6,356 nucleotides of DNA, taken from the NCBI GenBank assembly GCA_005877655.1, contig VBOC01000106.1, positions 1-6,356 of the forward strand, written 5' to 3'. Shown piece by piece: positions 1 through 6,356 of the stretch; within the stretch, counting starts at the first letter, position 1, and every line of letters starts with the position of its first letter. The position numbers were made by a program, and so were the translations under genes. This stretch comes from Ignavibacteria bacterium. GTDB taxonomy: Bacteria; Bacteroidota; Ignavibacteria; UBA10030; SZUA-254. The notes below the pieces were generated by a model. The model worked only from the letters and a program-made list of their open reading frames with translations. It searched no databases and was not told the origin of the DNA.

Positions 1-1
1 G

Positions 2-460
2 ACATTCAGCATCTACCTTCCGGTGCAGACGGGGGCTGACGATACGCCGCTCGCAGAGGGCGACAACCGGAGTGAACCCCCGGGCGGCCATGAAATGATT
101 CTTGTGGTGGAGGATGAGGAATTGCTCTGCGACTTGCTCAAGGGGCTCTTCGAGCAACAGGGCTATCGCGTGCTCACCGCCCACGACGGGAAGACGGCGG
201 TCGAGGTCTACAGGAACCACAAGGATGAGATCGCCCTCGTTCTGTCGGACATGGGTTTGCCCAAACTGGGAGGATGGGAAATGTTTCAGGCGATCAAGCA
301 AATCAACCCGCACGTGAAGGCTGTTCTTGCCAGCGGGTATTTCGAACCCCGCTTGAAGATGGACATGGTAAAAGCCGGCGCGAAGGATTTTATCCAGAAG
401 CCGTACATGTCCGACGCGATCCTCCAGCGCATACGCGAGATCATCGATACTCCCGCGTAA
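2..460 (+). CDS. Hybrid sensor histidine kinase, C-terminal fragment with receiver domain (5' end outside window)
   Basis: This is the last 152 residues of a two-component signalling protein. The frame is open to the left edge and begins TFSIYLPV, which is how the last strand of a histidine kinase ATPase domain usually ends. I therefore read it as a hybrid kinase rather than a free regulator starting at the GTG at 23. A polar linker (about residues 9-30) leads to one receiver domain (about 32-150). The receiver has the acidic pair E37/D38, phospho-acceptor D83 in LVLSDMGLP, the switch serine S111 in ASGY and the conserved lysine K133 in QKPY, so it should be phosphorylatable. No output domain follows before the TAA stop, so the receiver probably regulates the kinase or relays phosphate. 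The input signal cannot be inferred because the sensor part is missing. The neighbouring methyltransferase is convergent, with 21 bases between the stops. Confidence 0.88.
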   Translation, partial: TFSIYLPVQTGADDTPLAEGDNRSEPPGGHEMILVVEDEELLCDLLKGLFEQQGYRVLTAHDGKTAVEVYRNHKDEIALVLSDMGLPKLGGWEMFQAIKQINPHVKAVLASGYFEPRLKMDMVKAGAKDFIQKPYMSDAILQRIREIIDTPA

Positions 461-481
461 TCCGGCAGAGCGGGACACCCT

Positions 482-1018
482 TCAGCGGTTGTTCCACACC
501 CGGACGAACTCAAAAAGCGTAATCCCCAGCGCTACGGCGGCGTTCAGCGACTGCTTCATTCCGAACATCGGAATCTCGACCGCGAGATCTGCGTTCGCCA
601 TCACCTGGGCGGAAACGCCGGTGATCTCATTCCCGACAACGAGACAAACCGGGAAGAGGTCGGGGGTGATGGAGTGGTACGCCCGGCTCGTCTCAGTCTG
701 TTCGAGGGCGCAAATTCTGATCCCTTTGGACTTTAAATCCGCGATCGCCTCCACCGCGCTGTTGATATACGCCCAGGGAACCGTCCCCGTTGCTCCGAGC
801 GCAGTTTTCTCGATCTCCTTCCTGGGCGGATGGGGCGTGAACCCGCAGAGTATCAGCCTCGATACCCGGGCGCCATCTGCGGTTCTGAAGATAGAACCGA
901 CGTTGTACAAGCTCCGAATGTTGTCCAGCAGGATGAAAATCGGGTACCGCTGCTCCTGTGAGAGCTGCTCAGGAGTGAGCCGTTTGGAGGATAGTTCGTC
1001 GTACGTCAATTTCCTCAT
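482..1018 (-). CDS. SpoU/TrmH-family RNA 2'-O-methyltransferase
   Basis: A 178-residue S-adenosylmethionine-dependent RNA ribose methyltransferase of the SPOUT (trefoil-knot) class. The three family motifs are present in order. Motif 1 is NVGSIFRTAD (39-48), with N39 and the catalytic arginine R45. Motif 2 is LVVGNEITGVS (126-136), with E131. Motif 3 is IPMFGMKQSLN (149-159), which forms the knot and the cofactor pocket. The protein is a lone catalytic domain without the N-terminal L30e-like RNA-binding domain of RlmB-type members. Its target (tRNA position 18, 34 or another site, or rRNA) therefore cannot be named. The MRKLTYDEL start matches the usual beginning of FCB-group homologues and supports the ATG at 1018. 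No clear Shine-Dalgarno precedes it. The gene is convergent with the kinase fragment and divergent from cmk. Confidence 0.9.
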   Translation of the reverse strand: MRKLTYDELSSKRLTPEQLSQEQRYPIFILLDNIRSLYNVGSIFRTADGARVSRLILCGFTPHPPRKEIEKTALGATGTVPWAYINSAVEAIADLKSKGIRICALEQTETSRAYHSITPDLFPVCLVVGNEITGVSAQVMANADLAVEIPMFGMKQSLNAAVALGITLFEFVRVWNNR

Positions 1019-1118
1019 ATGGGAAAGATAAGGAATTTTGCCGCTGTTTTGATATTGATTCGGTGAAGAGAATTTAGTATATTGACCGGCTCAAGGATCC
1101 ACGCAAAACGCCCGGATT
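1019..1118. other. Divergent intergenic region between methyltransferase and cmk
   Basis: One hundred bases separate the two divergent starts, and the region is visibly more AT-rich than the genes on either side. It holds a rightward promoter (1055-1083). On the opposite strand TATACT (read from 1081 down to 1076) overlaps the rightward -10 and could be a leftward -10, but no -35-like hexamer lies at a suitable distance from it. No RNA gene or operator is evident. Confidence 0.6.
1055..1083 (+). promoter_or_regulatory. Sigma70-like promoter for the cmk-led operon
   Basis: TTGATT (1055-1060; four of six matches to TTGACA) and TATATT (1078-1083; five of six to TATAAT) are separated by exactly 17 bases. 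Transcription would start near 1090, giving a leader of about 30 bases before the cmk TTG start. It sits in the AT-rich gap immediately before the first gene of the co-directional run, where an operon promoter is expected. FCB-group primary sigma factors can prefer other -33/-7 motifs, so this is a prediction from the general consensus. Confidence 0.6.
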
Positions 1119-1799
1119 TTGAAGAAACTGGTCATTGCAATCGACGGCCCCGCTGCGTCGGGCAAGAGTACCACCGCGCGGTTGACGGCAGAACGATTGG
1201 GCTACCTTTTCATCGATACCGGGGCCATGTACCGGGCGGTGACGCTCAGGGTGCTTGAGGAAAAGCTTGACCCGGGAGATGAGCGGCTCATCGGAAGACT
1301 CGCCGAAGAAATGCAGCTAACCTTTGAGCATTCCCGGGACGAATTCAAAGTGAAGGTGAACGGGCGGGATGTCACGCGCGCGATCCGGAGCCCGGCCGTT
1401 ACCAAAACCGTAAGTCGCGTGAGCGCAATCAAATCAGTGCGTGAGATTATGGTACGTCATCAGCGCAAGATCGCCCGGGACGGCGGCGTGGTGATCGAAG
1501 GCCGCGATATCGGGACGGTCGTGCTTCCGGAGGCCGATCTGAAAATTTATCTTGTCGCGGACGTCAAAGAACGGGCCCGGCGCCGCGCCCGGGAGCTGCA
1601 GGGCGGAGGAATCGAAGTCCCGGTCGATACGTTGAAGGACGAGCTTGAAGAACGGGACCTGCGGGACGCGAGCCGCGTGAACAGTCCGCTTCGGAAGGCA
1701 CCCGACGCGATTGAGCTCGACACATCGCGGCTGACGGTTGAACAACAGGTTGATTACGTCGTACAGAAAGCGAGAGAAATTCTACGGAGCCGGACGTGA
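1119..1799 (+). CDS. cmk: Cytidylate (CMP/dCMP) kinase
   Basis: Transfers a phosphate from ATP to CMP or dCMP, making CDP/dCDP in cytosolic pyrimidine salvage and DNA precursor supply. The 226 residues match the usual length. The P-loop GPAASGKST is at 10-18, DTGAMYR at 33-39 lies in the nucleotide-monophosphate site, EGRDIGT is at 127-133, an arginine-rich lid (ERARRRARE) is at 151-159, and the diagnostic block RDLRDASRVNSPL is at 179-191. The start is a TTG. It is the only usual start codon between the in-frame stop at 1083-1085 and the P-loop, and it gives the family-typical MKKLVIAIDGPAASG opening. Spacing to the only purine-rich stretch, AAGGA at 1093-1097, is too long (21 bases) for a normal Shine-Dalgarno, so initiation is weak or SD-independent. 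Its TGA overlaps the GTG of ispH. Confidence 0.96.
   Translation: MKKLVIAIDGPAASGKSTTARLTAERLGYLFIDTGAMYRAVTLRVLEEKLDPGDERLIGRLAEEMQLTFEHSRDEFKVKVNGRDVTRAIRSPAVTKTVSRVSAIKSVREIMVRHQRKIARDGGVVIEGRDIGTVVLPEADLKIYLVADVKERARRRARELQGGGIEVPVDTLKDELEERDLRDASRVNSPLRKAPDAIELDTSRLTVEQQVDYVVQKAREILRSRT
1786..1795 (+). promoter_or_regulatory. Ribosome binding site for ispH inside the cmk 3' end
   Basis: GGAG at 1786-1789 lies 6 bases before the GTG at 1796. This supports the GTG start, which overlaps the cmk stop in GTGA, and points to translational coupling of the two genes. Confidence 0.6.
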
Positions 1800-2737
1800 C
1801 GGTCACGATCGATAAGAGCGCAGGGTTCTGCTGGGGTGTCATCCGAACCATTGACATCGCCGAGGCGGAGCTAGAGGGCAATCCTCCCGGCGAATCGCTC
1901 TACGTCCTCGGTGACATTATCCATAACCCCATGGAGACCGAGCGGCTGAGAAAAAGGGGATTGAAGACGATCTCCCATGCCGACCTCCCGAATATCCGGG
2001 ACGGAAGAGTATTGATCCGGGCGCACGGCGAGCCCCCATCGACCTTCGCGCGCGCCCGCGAGGCGGGAGTCACGCTCGTGGATGCGACGTGCCCCGTTGT
2101 CTGGAAAGTGCAGGAGAGGATCAGGAAGTTTTACGACCAGGGTTATCAGGTCGTCATCTACGGGAAGAAAGATCATGCCGAGGTCATCGGTCTGGTCGGC
2201 CAGACCAGCGGGGAAGCCATCGTGATTAAATCGATGGAGGAGATCGACCAGGTTGATCTGAACCGGAAGACGGTACTCTTCTCCCAAACCACGATGGATA
2301 AGGCGACGTTTAACAAGCTGAAGGAAGAGTTTCAAAAACGGGTCAAGGAGTTGGTGATCGACAGCTTCGATGAGGAAGCCGCCGAGTTTCACGCCAAAGA
2401 CACAATCTGCGGGCAGGTGTTCGGACGCGACAAAAAGCTGCGCGAATTTGCGAAGAGCAACGACGTGGTGGTGTTCGTCGCGGGCCGGAACAGCTCAAAC
2501 GGAAAGGTCCTGTACCATATCTGCCAGGAGGCAAACCCGCGAACCTACTTCGTCGAGATGGAATCAGAGTTGCGGTCCGAGTGGTTCGCCGGGGTAGAGA
2601 CCGCCGGAATCAGCGGCGCGACGTCGACCCCCCAATGGCTGATGGAGCGGATCAAGCAAGCGGTCGAAGAGATGGGGGCCCAACCTCCCGCGGAGCGTAC
2701 GGCTTCAGCGGGCGATCGTGTCAGCGAACAAGTGTAA
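1796..2737 (+). CDS. ispH: 4-hydroxy-3-methylbut-2-enyl diphosphate reductase (IspH/LytB)
   Basis: Catalyses the last step of the MEP pathway: reductive dehydration of HMBPP to IPP and DMAPP on a 4Fe-4S cluster. The three cluster cysteines are C12 (GFCWG), C99 (ATCPVV) and C205 (DTICGQ). Substrate-site residues are visible: H43 (IIHNP), H77 (RAHGE), H127 and catalytic E129 (DHAEV), the SQTT turn at 163-166, the SSN triad at 233-235, and S277 in GATSTP. The DTICGQVF, SSNGKVLYHIC and GATSTPQWLM blocks follow the Bacteroidota/Chlorobiota version of the family. About 20 polar residues (293-313) extend past the conserved core and look disordered. The GTG start overlaps the cmk stop by 4 bases and gives the family-typical opening MTVTIDKSAGFC. 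Presence of the gene indicates the MEP rather than the mevalonate route. A 146-base gap follows before rpsA. Confidence 0.96.
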   Translation: MTVTIDKSAGFCWGVIRTIDIAEAELEGNPPGESLYVLGDIIHNPMETERLRKRGLKTISHADLPNIRDGRVLIRAHGEPPSTFARAREAGVTLVDATCPVVWKVQERIRKFYDQGYQVVIYGKKDHAEVIGLVGQTSGEAIVIKSMEEIDQVDLNRKTVLFSQTTMDKATFNKLKEEFQKRVKELVIDSFDEEAAEFHAKDTICGQVFGRDKKLREFAKSNDVVVFVAGRNSSNGKVLYHICQEANPRTYFVEMESELRSEWFAGVETAGISGATSTPQWLMERIKQAVEEMGAQPPAERTASAGDRVSEQV

Positions 2738-2883
2738 CAAAGTCATCCTAATCAACGATCATCAAACGAACGGTGACCTTTTTTTCCCGACGGCGAGTGT
2801 TCGATGACTTTCACCGCCGCCACGAAGAAGAGAGTACAGTCGGGGCCGTTACCAGGCGACTCGACCGGCAGTAAGGAGACTGA
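2738..2883 (+). promoter_or_regulatory. ispH-rpsA intergenic region / rpsA mRNA leader
   Basis: This is the only sizeable gap in the co-directional run. I see no convincing -35/-10 pair. AAAGTCATC (2739-2747) is perfectly complementary to GATGACTTT (2803-2811). A local hairpin can form from CGGCGAGTG (2791-2799) and CACCGCCG (2812-2819) with one bulged A and a 12-base loop. That loop contains the GATGACTTT arm, so both pairings together would make a pseudoknot. CGGTGA (2771-2776) can also pair with TCACCG (2811-2816), competing with the hairpin. A run of seven T (2779-2785) lies between. In E. coli, S1 represses translation of its own mRNA through its leader. A similar role here is inference only. 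Confidence 0.4.
2872..2878 (+). promoter_or_regulatory. Strong Shine-Dalgarno for rpsA
   Basis: TAAGGAG lies 5 bases before the ATG at 2884. It is the best ribosome binding site in the window and fixes the rpsA start. No matching anti-SD stretch (such as CTCCT) appears in the leader to sequester it. Confidence 0.8.
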
Positions 2884-4740
2884 ATGGCGGAAGAAATAAA
2901 GGACAGGATGTTCCAAGCGGCGGCACCCCTATCATCGCGGGAGGCTGTAAAACCTTCGTATTCACAAACCCGATCCACCGGCAAGAAATTCAATTTTTCC
3001 GAAATTGAGGAGCGAGAGTACTCTCCGGAGGAATACAAAGAGCTGGCCCGGCTTTATGACAACACGTTCAGCAGCATCCACGAGGGACAAATTGTCAAGG
3101 GTAAAATTGTGGCGATCACCGACAACGGGGTCGCGATCGATATCGGTTTCAAGTCGGAGGGACTCGTTCCGCTTGCGGAATTTCCGAACATTGACGAGCT
3201 GAAACCCGGCGACGACGTGGAGGTGTTCCTTGAGAGCGTCGAAAATAAAGACGGCCAACTCGTTCTATCCCGGAAGCGCGCTGATTTTATGCGCACGTGG
3301 GAGCGCGTTACGAAATCGTACGAAACTGGCGAGGTGCTGCAGGGGAAAGTCACCCGCCGCATCAAGGGGGGCCTGGTCGTCGACCTGATGGGTCTCGATG
3401 CCTTCCTTCCCGGTTCACAGATCGACGTAAAGCCGGTCAGGGATTTCGACCAGTTTCTCGGCAAGACGATGGAATTCCGCGTCGCGAAAATCAACCATCC
3501 GAATGAAAACGTGGTTGTGAGTCACAAGGTCCTCATCGAGGCCGAGATGCAGGAACAGCGCAGCGTGATCCTGAACAGCCTCGAGAAGGGCCAGGTCCTC
3601 GAAGGCACCGCAAAAGCGATCACGGATTTCGGCGTCTTCGTCGATCTGGGCGGCGTCGACGGTCTCATTCATATCACCGATCTTTCCTGGGGCCGGGTCA
3701 ACCACCCCTCCGAGGTCGTTAAGCTCGATCAGACGATCACCGTCGTCGTTCTGGATTTCGACGAGGCAAAGAAGCGCATCTCACTCGGCCTGAAGCAGCT
3801 ACAGCCCCATCCGTGGGAAAATATTGAGACGAAATATCCGATGGGAACGAAGGTCACGGGGAAAGTCGTCTCTCTCGCCGATTACGGAGCGTTCATAGAG
3901 ATTGAAAAGGGGATCGAGGGCCTCATTCACATTTCGGAAATGAGCTGGACCCAGCATATCAAGCATCCGTCGCAAGTCGTCTCCATGGGACAGATGGTCG
4001 ATGCGGTCATCCTCAGCCTGGACAAAGAAAACAAGAAGATCTCCCTCGGAATGAAGCAGCTGGAGCCCGATCCGTGGATGAATCTTCTTGAGAAATATCC
4101 GGTCGGCTCCAAGCACACCGGCATCGTCCGCAACCTGACGAACTTTGGAGTGTTCGTTGAACTCGAAGACGGCGTGGACGGGCTGGTGCACATCTCAGAC
4201 CTGTCATGGACAAAGAAAATCAGGCACCCGGGGGAGGTCGTGAAAAAAGGGGACCGGCTGGAGGTCGTGATCCTCGGAGTCGATGTCGCCCAACGGCGCA
4301 TTTCGCTCGGGCATAAGCAGGTCCGCGAGAACCCATGGGACGCTTTCGCCGAATCGTACAAATCCGGCACCGAGACGGCAGGTAAGATCGTCCGCATTAT
4401 CGAGAAAGGGGTTATCGTCGAGCTTCCGTCCGGAGTAGACGGGTTCGTCCCCCTGTCACACCTGGCGATGAGCCCGATAAAGAATATTGCCGACATGTTT
4501 CACGTCGGCGATGAGCTCACGCTCAAGGTCATCGAGTTCGATAAAGACAGCAAGCGGATCGTCCTGTCTGCGGTCGAGTATCTGAAGGGAAAAGAGCAGA
4601 GGATTATCGACGAGTACGCCTCGAAGCATAAACTTCCGCCGATGACGCTGAAGGACGTGGCGAATATCTCGGGTAAGACTGCCGATGCGCCTCCCGATGC
4701 TCCGGGCGAACAGCCGCCGACCTCTGACTTCATGGTGTGA
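2884..4740 (+). CDS. rpsA: 30S ribosomal protein S1
   Basis: Binds mRNA on the small ribosomal subunit and promotes translation initiation. The 618 residues hold six S1 (OB-fold) repeats at about 66-131, 149-216, 234-304, 319-391, 406-478 and 493-564. Repeats 3-5 are the most canonical, each with a (F/Y)G(V/A)F(V/I)(D/E)(L/I) strand followed by GL(I/V)HI(T/S)(D/E)(L/M)SW; these are the typical RNA-binding repeats. Repeats 1 and 2 are more divergent, as in E. coli, where they contact the ribosome. Repeat 6 is degenerate ([12 protein letters not shown]). The first 60 or so residues, polar and charged, precede repeat 1 and are longer than the short lead in E. coli S1. The tail (about 595-618) is rich in Pro, Asp and Gly and probably disordered. 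The ATG has a strong Shine-Dalgarno. The stop overlaps the mtaB start. Confidence 0.96.
   Translation: MAEEIKDRMFQAAAPLSSREAVKPSYSQTRSTGKKFNFSEIEEREYSPEEYKELARLYDNTFSSIHEGQIVKGKIVAITDNGVAIDIGFKSEGLVPLAEFPNIDELKPGDDVEVFLESVENKDGQLVLSRKRADFMRTWERVTKSYETGEVLQGKVTRRIKGGLVVDLMGLDAFLPGSQIDVKPVRDFDQFLGKTMEFRVAKINHPNENVVVSHKVLIEAEMQEQRSVILNSLEKGQVLEGTAKAITDFGVFVDLGGVDGLIHITDLSWGRVNHPSEVVKLDQTITVVVLDFDEAKKRISLGLKQLQPHPWENIETKYPMGTKVTGKVVSLADYGAFIEIEKGIEGLIHISEMSWTQHIKHPSQVVSMGQMVDAVILSLDKENKKISLGMKQLEPDPWMNLLEKYPVGSKHTGIVRNLTNFGVFVELEDGVDGLVHISDLSWTKKIRHPGEVVKKGDRLEVVILGVDVAQRRISLGHKQVRENPWDAFAESYKSGTETAGKIVRIIEKGVIVELPSGVDGFVPLSHLAMSPIKNIADMFHVGDELTLKVIEFDKDSKRIVLSAVEYLKGKEQRIIDEYASKHKLPPMTLKDVANISGKTADAPPDAPGEQPPTSDFMV
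3592..4317 (+). repeat. Tandem S1-domain repeats 3-5 within rpsA
   Basis: Three consecutive coding repeats, each about 85 codons from one to the next, share the pattern G-x-V-(L/T)-x-G, then (F/Y)G-(V/A)-F, then GL(I/V)HI, then HP-S/G-(E/Q)-VV, then (R/K)(I/R)SLG. They are protein-level repeats from ancient domain duplication. Nucleotide identity between units is only partial. Confidence 0.8.
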
Positions 4741-6035
4741 ACAAGAAAGTTGCGCTCCATACTCTCGGCTGCAAACTCAACTATGCGGAAACGTCGACGA
4801 TCGGGAGGCAGTTCGTCGATTGCGGCTTCGAGATCGTTGACTTCACCCAGCCTTCCGACGTCTACGTCCTCAACACCTGCAGCGTCACCGAACGCGCGGA
4901 GCGCGAGTGCAGGCAAATCATCCGCCGGGCCCTTCGCCAATCTCCCGACGCCTACATCATCGTCGTAGGCTGCTACGCGCAGCTTCGAGCCGAGGAGATC
5001 GCCGCGATCGAGGGAGTCGACCTCGTTCTCGGCACAAAGGAAAAATTCAATATTCTTGAACATGCCGGGCGGTTTGAGAAACCGGCTACCCCGCAAGTAT
5101 TCGTCTCCTGCATCGACGAAGCGCTCATGTTCGCCCCGTCGTACTCGGCCGACGCCGGGGGAAGGACGCGCGCCTTTTTGAAAATCCAGGACGGGTGCGA
5201 TTTTCACTGTGCATTCTGTACGATACCGCTGGCCCGGGGCACAAGCCGAAGCCAGCCCGCAGACGCCGTCATCCGCCAGGCGCAATTGATCGCAGAAGAA
5301 GGGTTCAAGGAAATTGTCCTCACCGGCGTGAATGTCGGCGACTACGGCCGGAAAGAGAAGGGCAGTCTCCTGGAGTTGCTCAAGCTTCTGGGGAATCTCG
5401 GCGGGGTTGACCGCATCCGCATCAGCTCGATCGAGCCTAATTTGCTCAGCCGGGAGCTGGCCGACTTCATCCTTGAATCAGAAAGGTTTTGCAACCACTT
5501 TCACATCCCGCTCCAGAGCGGCAGCGATCGCGTTCTGAACGGCATGCGCCGGAGGTACCGCACAGACCACTATCGGTCGATCGTCGACTATATCAAGCGG
5601 AAGGATCCCGACGCGGGGATCGGTGCCGATGTGATCGTCGGATTCCCGGGGGAGTCACAACAAATGTTCGAAGAGACTTGTTCATTTCTGGGGGAGCTTC
5701 CGGTATCCTATCTCCACGTGTTTACGTTTTCAGAGCGAGAGGGAACGCCGGCCGAGAATTATCCGGGCAGCGTCGAGCCCCGGGAGCGAGCCCGGAGGAG
5801 CGAGATCCTCCGCATGCTCGGACGGAAAAAAAGGCACGATTTCTACGCACGCTTCCATGGAAGGACGCTGCCGGTCTTGTTCGAGGGGCAACTTCGAGCG
5901 GGGATGGCATCAGGGCTTGCCAGAAACTATGTCAGGGTGAGAGCGCCCTCCCGGGCTCCCCTGACAAATCAGGTCCGGAACATCGTGATCCGGAGCGCTG
6001 ATGACGACGTTTGCATAGGAACCGAGGTCCAATGA
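4737..6035 (+). CDS. mtaB: tRNA (N6-threonylcarbamoyladenosine(37)-C2)-methylthiotransferase MtaB
   Basis: Radical-SAM enzyme that adds a methylthio group to t6A at position 37 of ANN-decoding tRNAs, giving ms2t6A and improving decoding accuracy. The 432 residues match the family. The N-terminal methylthiotransferase domain has the auxiliary-cluster cysteines C12 ([10 protein letters not shown]), C48 (NTCSVT) and C79 (VGCYAQ). The radical-SAM domain has C154, C158 and C161 (CDFHCAFC), then [11 protein letters not shown] (257-267), [11 protein letters not shown] (296-306) and [13 protein letters not shown] (327-339). A C-terminal TRAM-like segment (about 372-420) should bind the tRNA. The [12 protein letters not shown] opening and SEREGTPA favour MtaB over MiaB and RimO. 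The GTG start sits in GTGA shared with the rpsA stop. No Shine-Dalgarno is visible, so translation probably depends on ribosomes finishing rpsA. Its TGA overlaps the next ATG. Confidence 0.94.
   Translation: MNKKVALHTLGCKLNYAETSTIGRQFVDCGFEIVDFTQPSDVYVLNTCSVTERAERECRQIIRRALRQSPDAYIIVVGCYAQLRAEEIAAIEGVDLVLGTKEKFNILEHAGRFEKPATPQVFVSCIDEALMFAPSYSADAGGRTRAFLKIQDGCDFHCAFCTIPLARGTSRSQPADAVIRQAQLIAEEGFKEIVLTGVNVGDYGRKEKGSLLELLKLLGNLGGVDRIRISSIEPNLLSRELADFILESERFCNHFHIPLQSGSDRVLNGMRRRYRTDHYRSIVDYIKRKDPDAGIGADVIVGFPGESQQMFEETCSFLGELPVSYLHVFTFSEREGTPAENYPGSVEPRERARRSEILRMLGRKKRHDFYARFHGRTLPVLFEGQLRAGMASGLARNYVRVRAPSRAPLTNQVRNIVIRSADDDVCIGTEVQ
6024..6031 (+). promoter_or_regulatory. Ribosome binding site for the 3'-edge gene
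   Basis: GAGG at 6024-6027 lies 4 bases before the ATG at 6032, inside the last mtaB codons. Together with the ATGA overlap it supports the chosen start. Confidence 0.5.
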
Positions 6036-6356
6036 AAACAATCCTTGTGCTGGCTCTGATAGCCGTCTGGCAGCCCTGCGGGCTGACCGCGGGAGAAAAA
6101 GCTGAGCGGCCGACTGCGGTCCTACAAACCCACGATGAAATCGCACGTGATCTCCTCATCCGAAACCGAGTCGCAGCGCCCTCCTTGATCGATCAGCGGG
6201 GAATCCTTCTGCCGGAGGCGGCCGAGACGGAACACAAGAGCACGGGCCTTGCCGTCCTCTACTCGCTGCTTCTGCCCGGCATGGGCGAGCTTTACGCAGG
6301 CGATTACGGCGCCGGAAAGTATTTTACCATCGCAGAGGGACTGCTGGCCGTCGGAG
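6032..6356 (+). CDS. Putative exported/membrane protein, N-terminal part (runs off the right edge)
   Basis: The frame is open for 108 codons to the window edge. Residues 1-20 ([20 protein letters not shown]) look like a signal peptide or a first membrane segment: one lysine followed by a hydrophobic stretch. C16 is not in a good lipobox (WQPC), so a lipoprotein is unlikely. Residues 21-70 are polar and charged. From about 71 the sequence becomes hydrophobic with LPGMGELYAGDYGAGKYF (81-98), then the start of another hydrophobic segment. The PG-x-G-x-x-Y-x-G pattern is found in small membrane proteins such as DUF5683 and TM2-like families, common in the FCB group and of unknown function. The assignment is by motif only. 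The ATG overlaps the mtaB TGA in ATGA, so it is probably the next gene of the operon. Confidence 0.7.
   Translation, partial: MKTILVLALIAVWQPCGLTAGEKAERPTAVLQTHDEIARDLLIRNRVAAPSLIDQRGILLPEAAETEHKSTGLAVLYSLLLPGMGELYAGDYGAGKYFTIAEGLLAVG

Noticed and set aside
23..460. Independent single-domain response regulator starting at GTG 23
   Set aside because: The frame continues to the left edge with TFSIYLPV, typical of the end of a histidine kinase ATPase domain, and no Shine-Dalgarno precedes the GTG.
461..481. Bidirectional terminator between the convergent kinase and methyltransferase genes
   Set aside because: The 21-base gap and its flanks show only a three-base GGG/CCC pairing around ACA and no T tract.
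489..1031. Plus-strand open frame of 180 codons opposite the methyltransferase gene
   Set aside because: The minus-strand frame carries all three SpoU motifs; the plus-strand translation shows no family features.
2751..2770. Tandem 10-mer repeat (ATCAACGATC followed by ATCAAACGAA) as an operator or iteron
   Set aside because: Only two imperfect copies with few matching bases; too weak to distinguish from chance.
2771..2785. Rho-independent terminator for ispH ending in the seven-T run
   Set aside because: No GC-rich stem directly precedes the T run; GGTGACC is only a near-palindrome with no room for a loop.
3592..4317. Repeat array of non-coding or mobile origin
   Set aside because: The repetition follows S1 domain boundaries in frame and is explained by the protein's domain duplication.
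4500..5285. Long minus-strand open frame (261 codons) across the end of rpsA and the start of mtaB
   Set aside because: It lies opposite two well-supported genes, has no recognisable domain, and is the kind of antisense frame GC-rich codon use produces.

Overview
The window reads as chromosomal housekeeping DNA from a moderately GC-rich bacterium. It most resembles the Bacteroidota/Chlorobiota/Ignavibacteriota (FCB) group. Two protein signatures point there. The SpoU-type methyltransferase starts MRKLTYDEL and carries a PPRKEIEKTALGA segment. The IspH has DTICGQVF, SSNGKVLYHIC and GATSTPQWLM blocks in place of the Escherichia coli versions. The gene order cmk-ispH-rpsA fits that group too. 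This placement comes from remembered family patterns, not from a search.

Layout: (1) 2-460, plus strand: the C-terminal end of a sensor histidine kinase (last strand of the ATPase domain) joined to a receiver domain; the 5' part lies outside the window. (2) 482-1018, minus strand: a SpoU/TrmH-family RNA 2'-O-methyltransferase, convergent with the kinase. (3) 1019-1118: a divergent intergenic region with a good sigma70-like promoter facing right. (4) 1119 to the right edge, plus strand: a probable operon of cmk (CMP kinase), ispH (last step of the MEP isoprenoid pathway), rpsA (ribosomal protein S1), mtaB (tRNA t6A37 methylthiotransferase) and the start of an exported or membrane protein of unknown function. 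Three of the four junctions are 4-base stop/start overlaps (GTGA, GTGA, ATGA). The exception is the 146-base ispH-rpsA gap, which acts as the rpsA leader.

The genes share growth-related roles: pyrimidine nucleotide supply, isoprenoid precursors, translation initiation and tRNA modification for decoding accuracy. The divergent methyltransferase adds a further RNA-modification function. I found no mobile element, CRISPR array, tRNA or rRNA gene, phage gene or defence system, and nothing that amounts to an undescribed system. The least explained stretch is the rpsA leader. It holds a 9-base perfect inverted repeat whose downstream arm sits in the loop of a local hairpin, and a 31-codon upstream reading frame that runs into the rpsA start.
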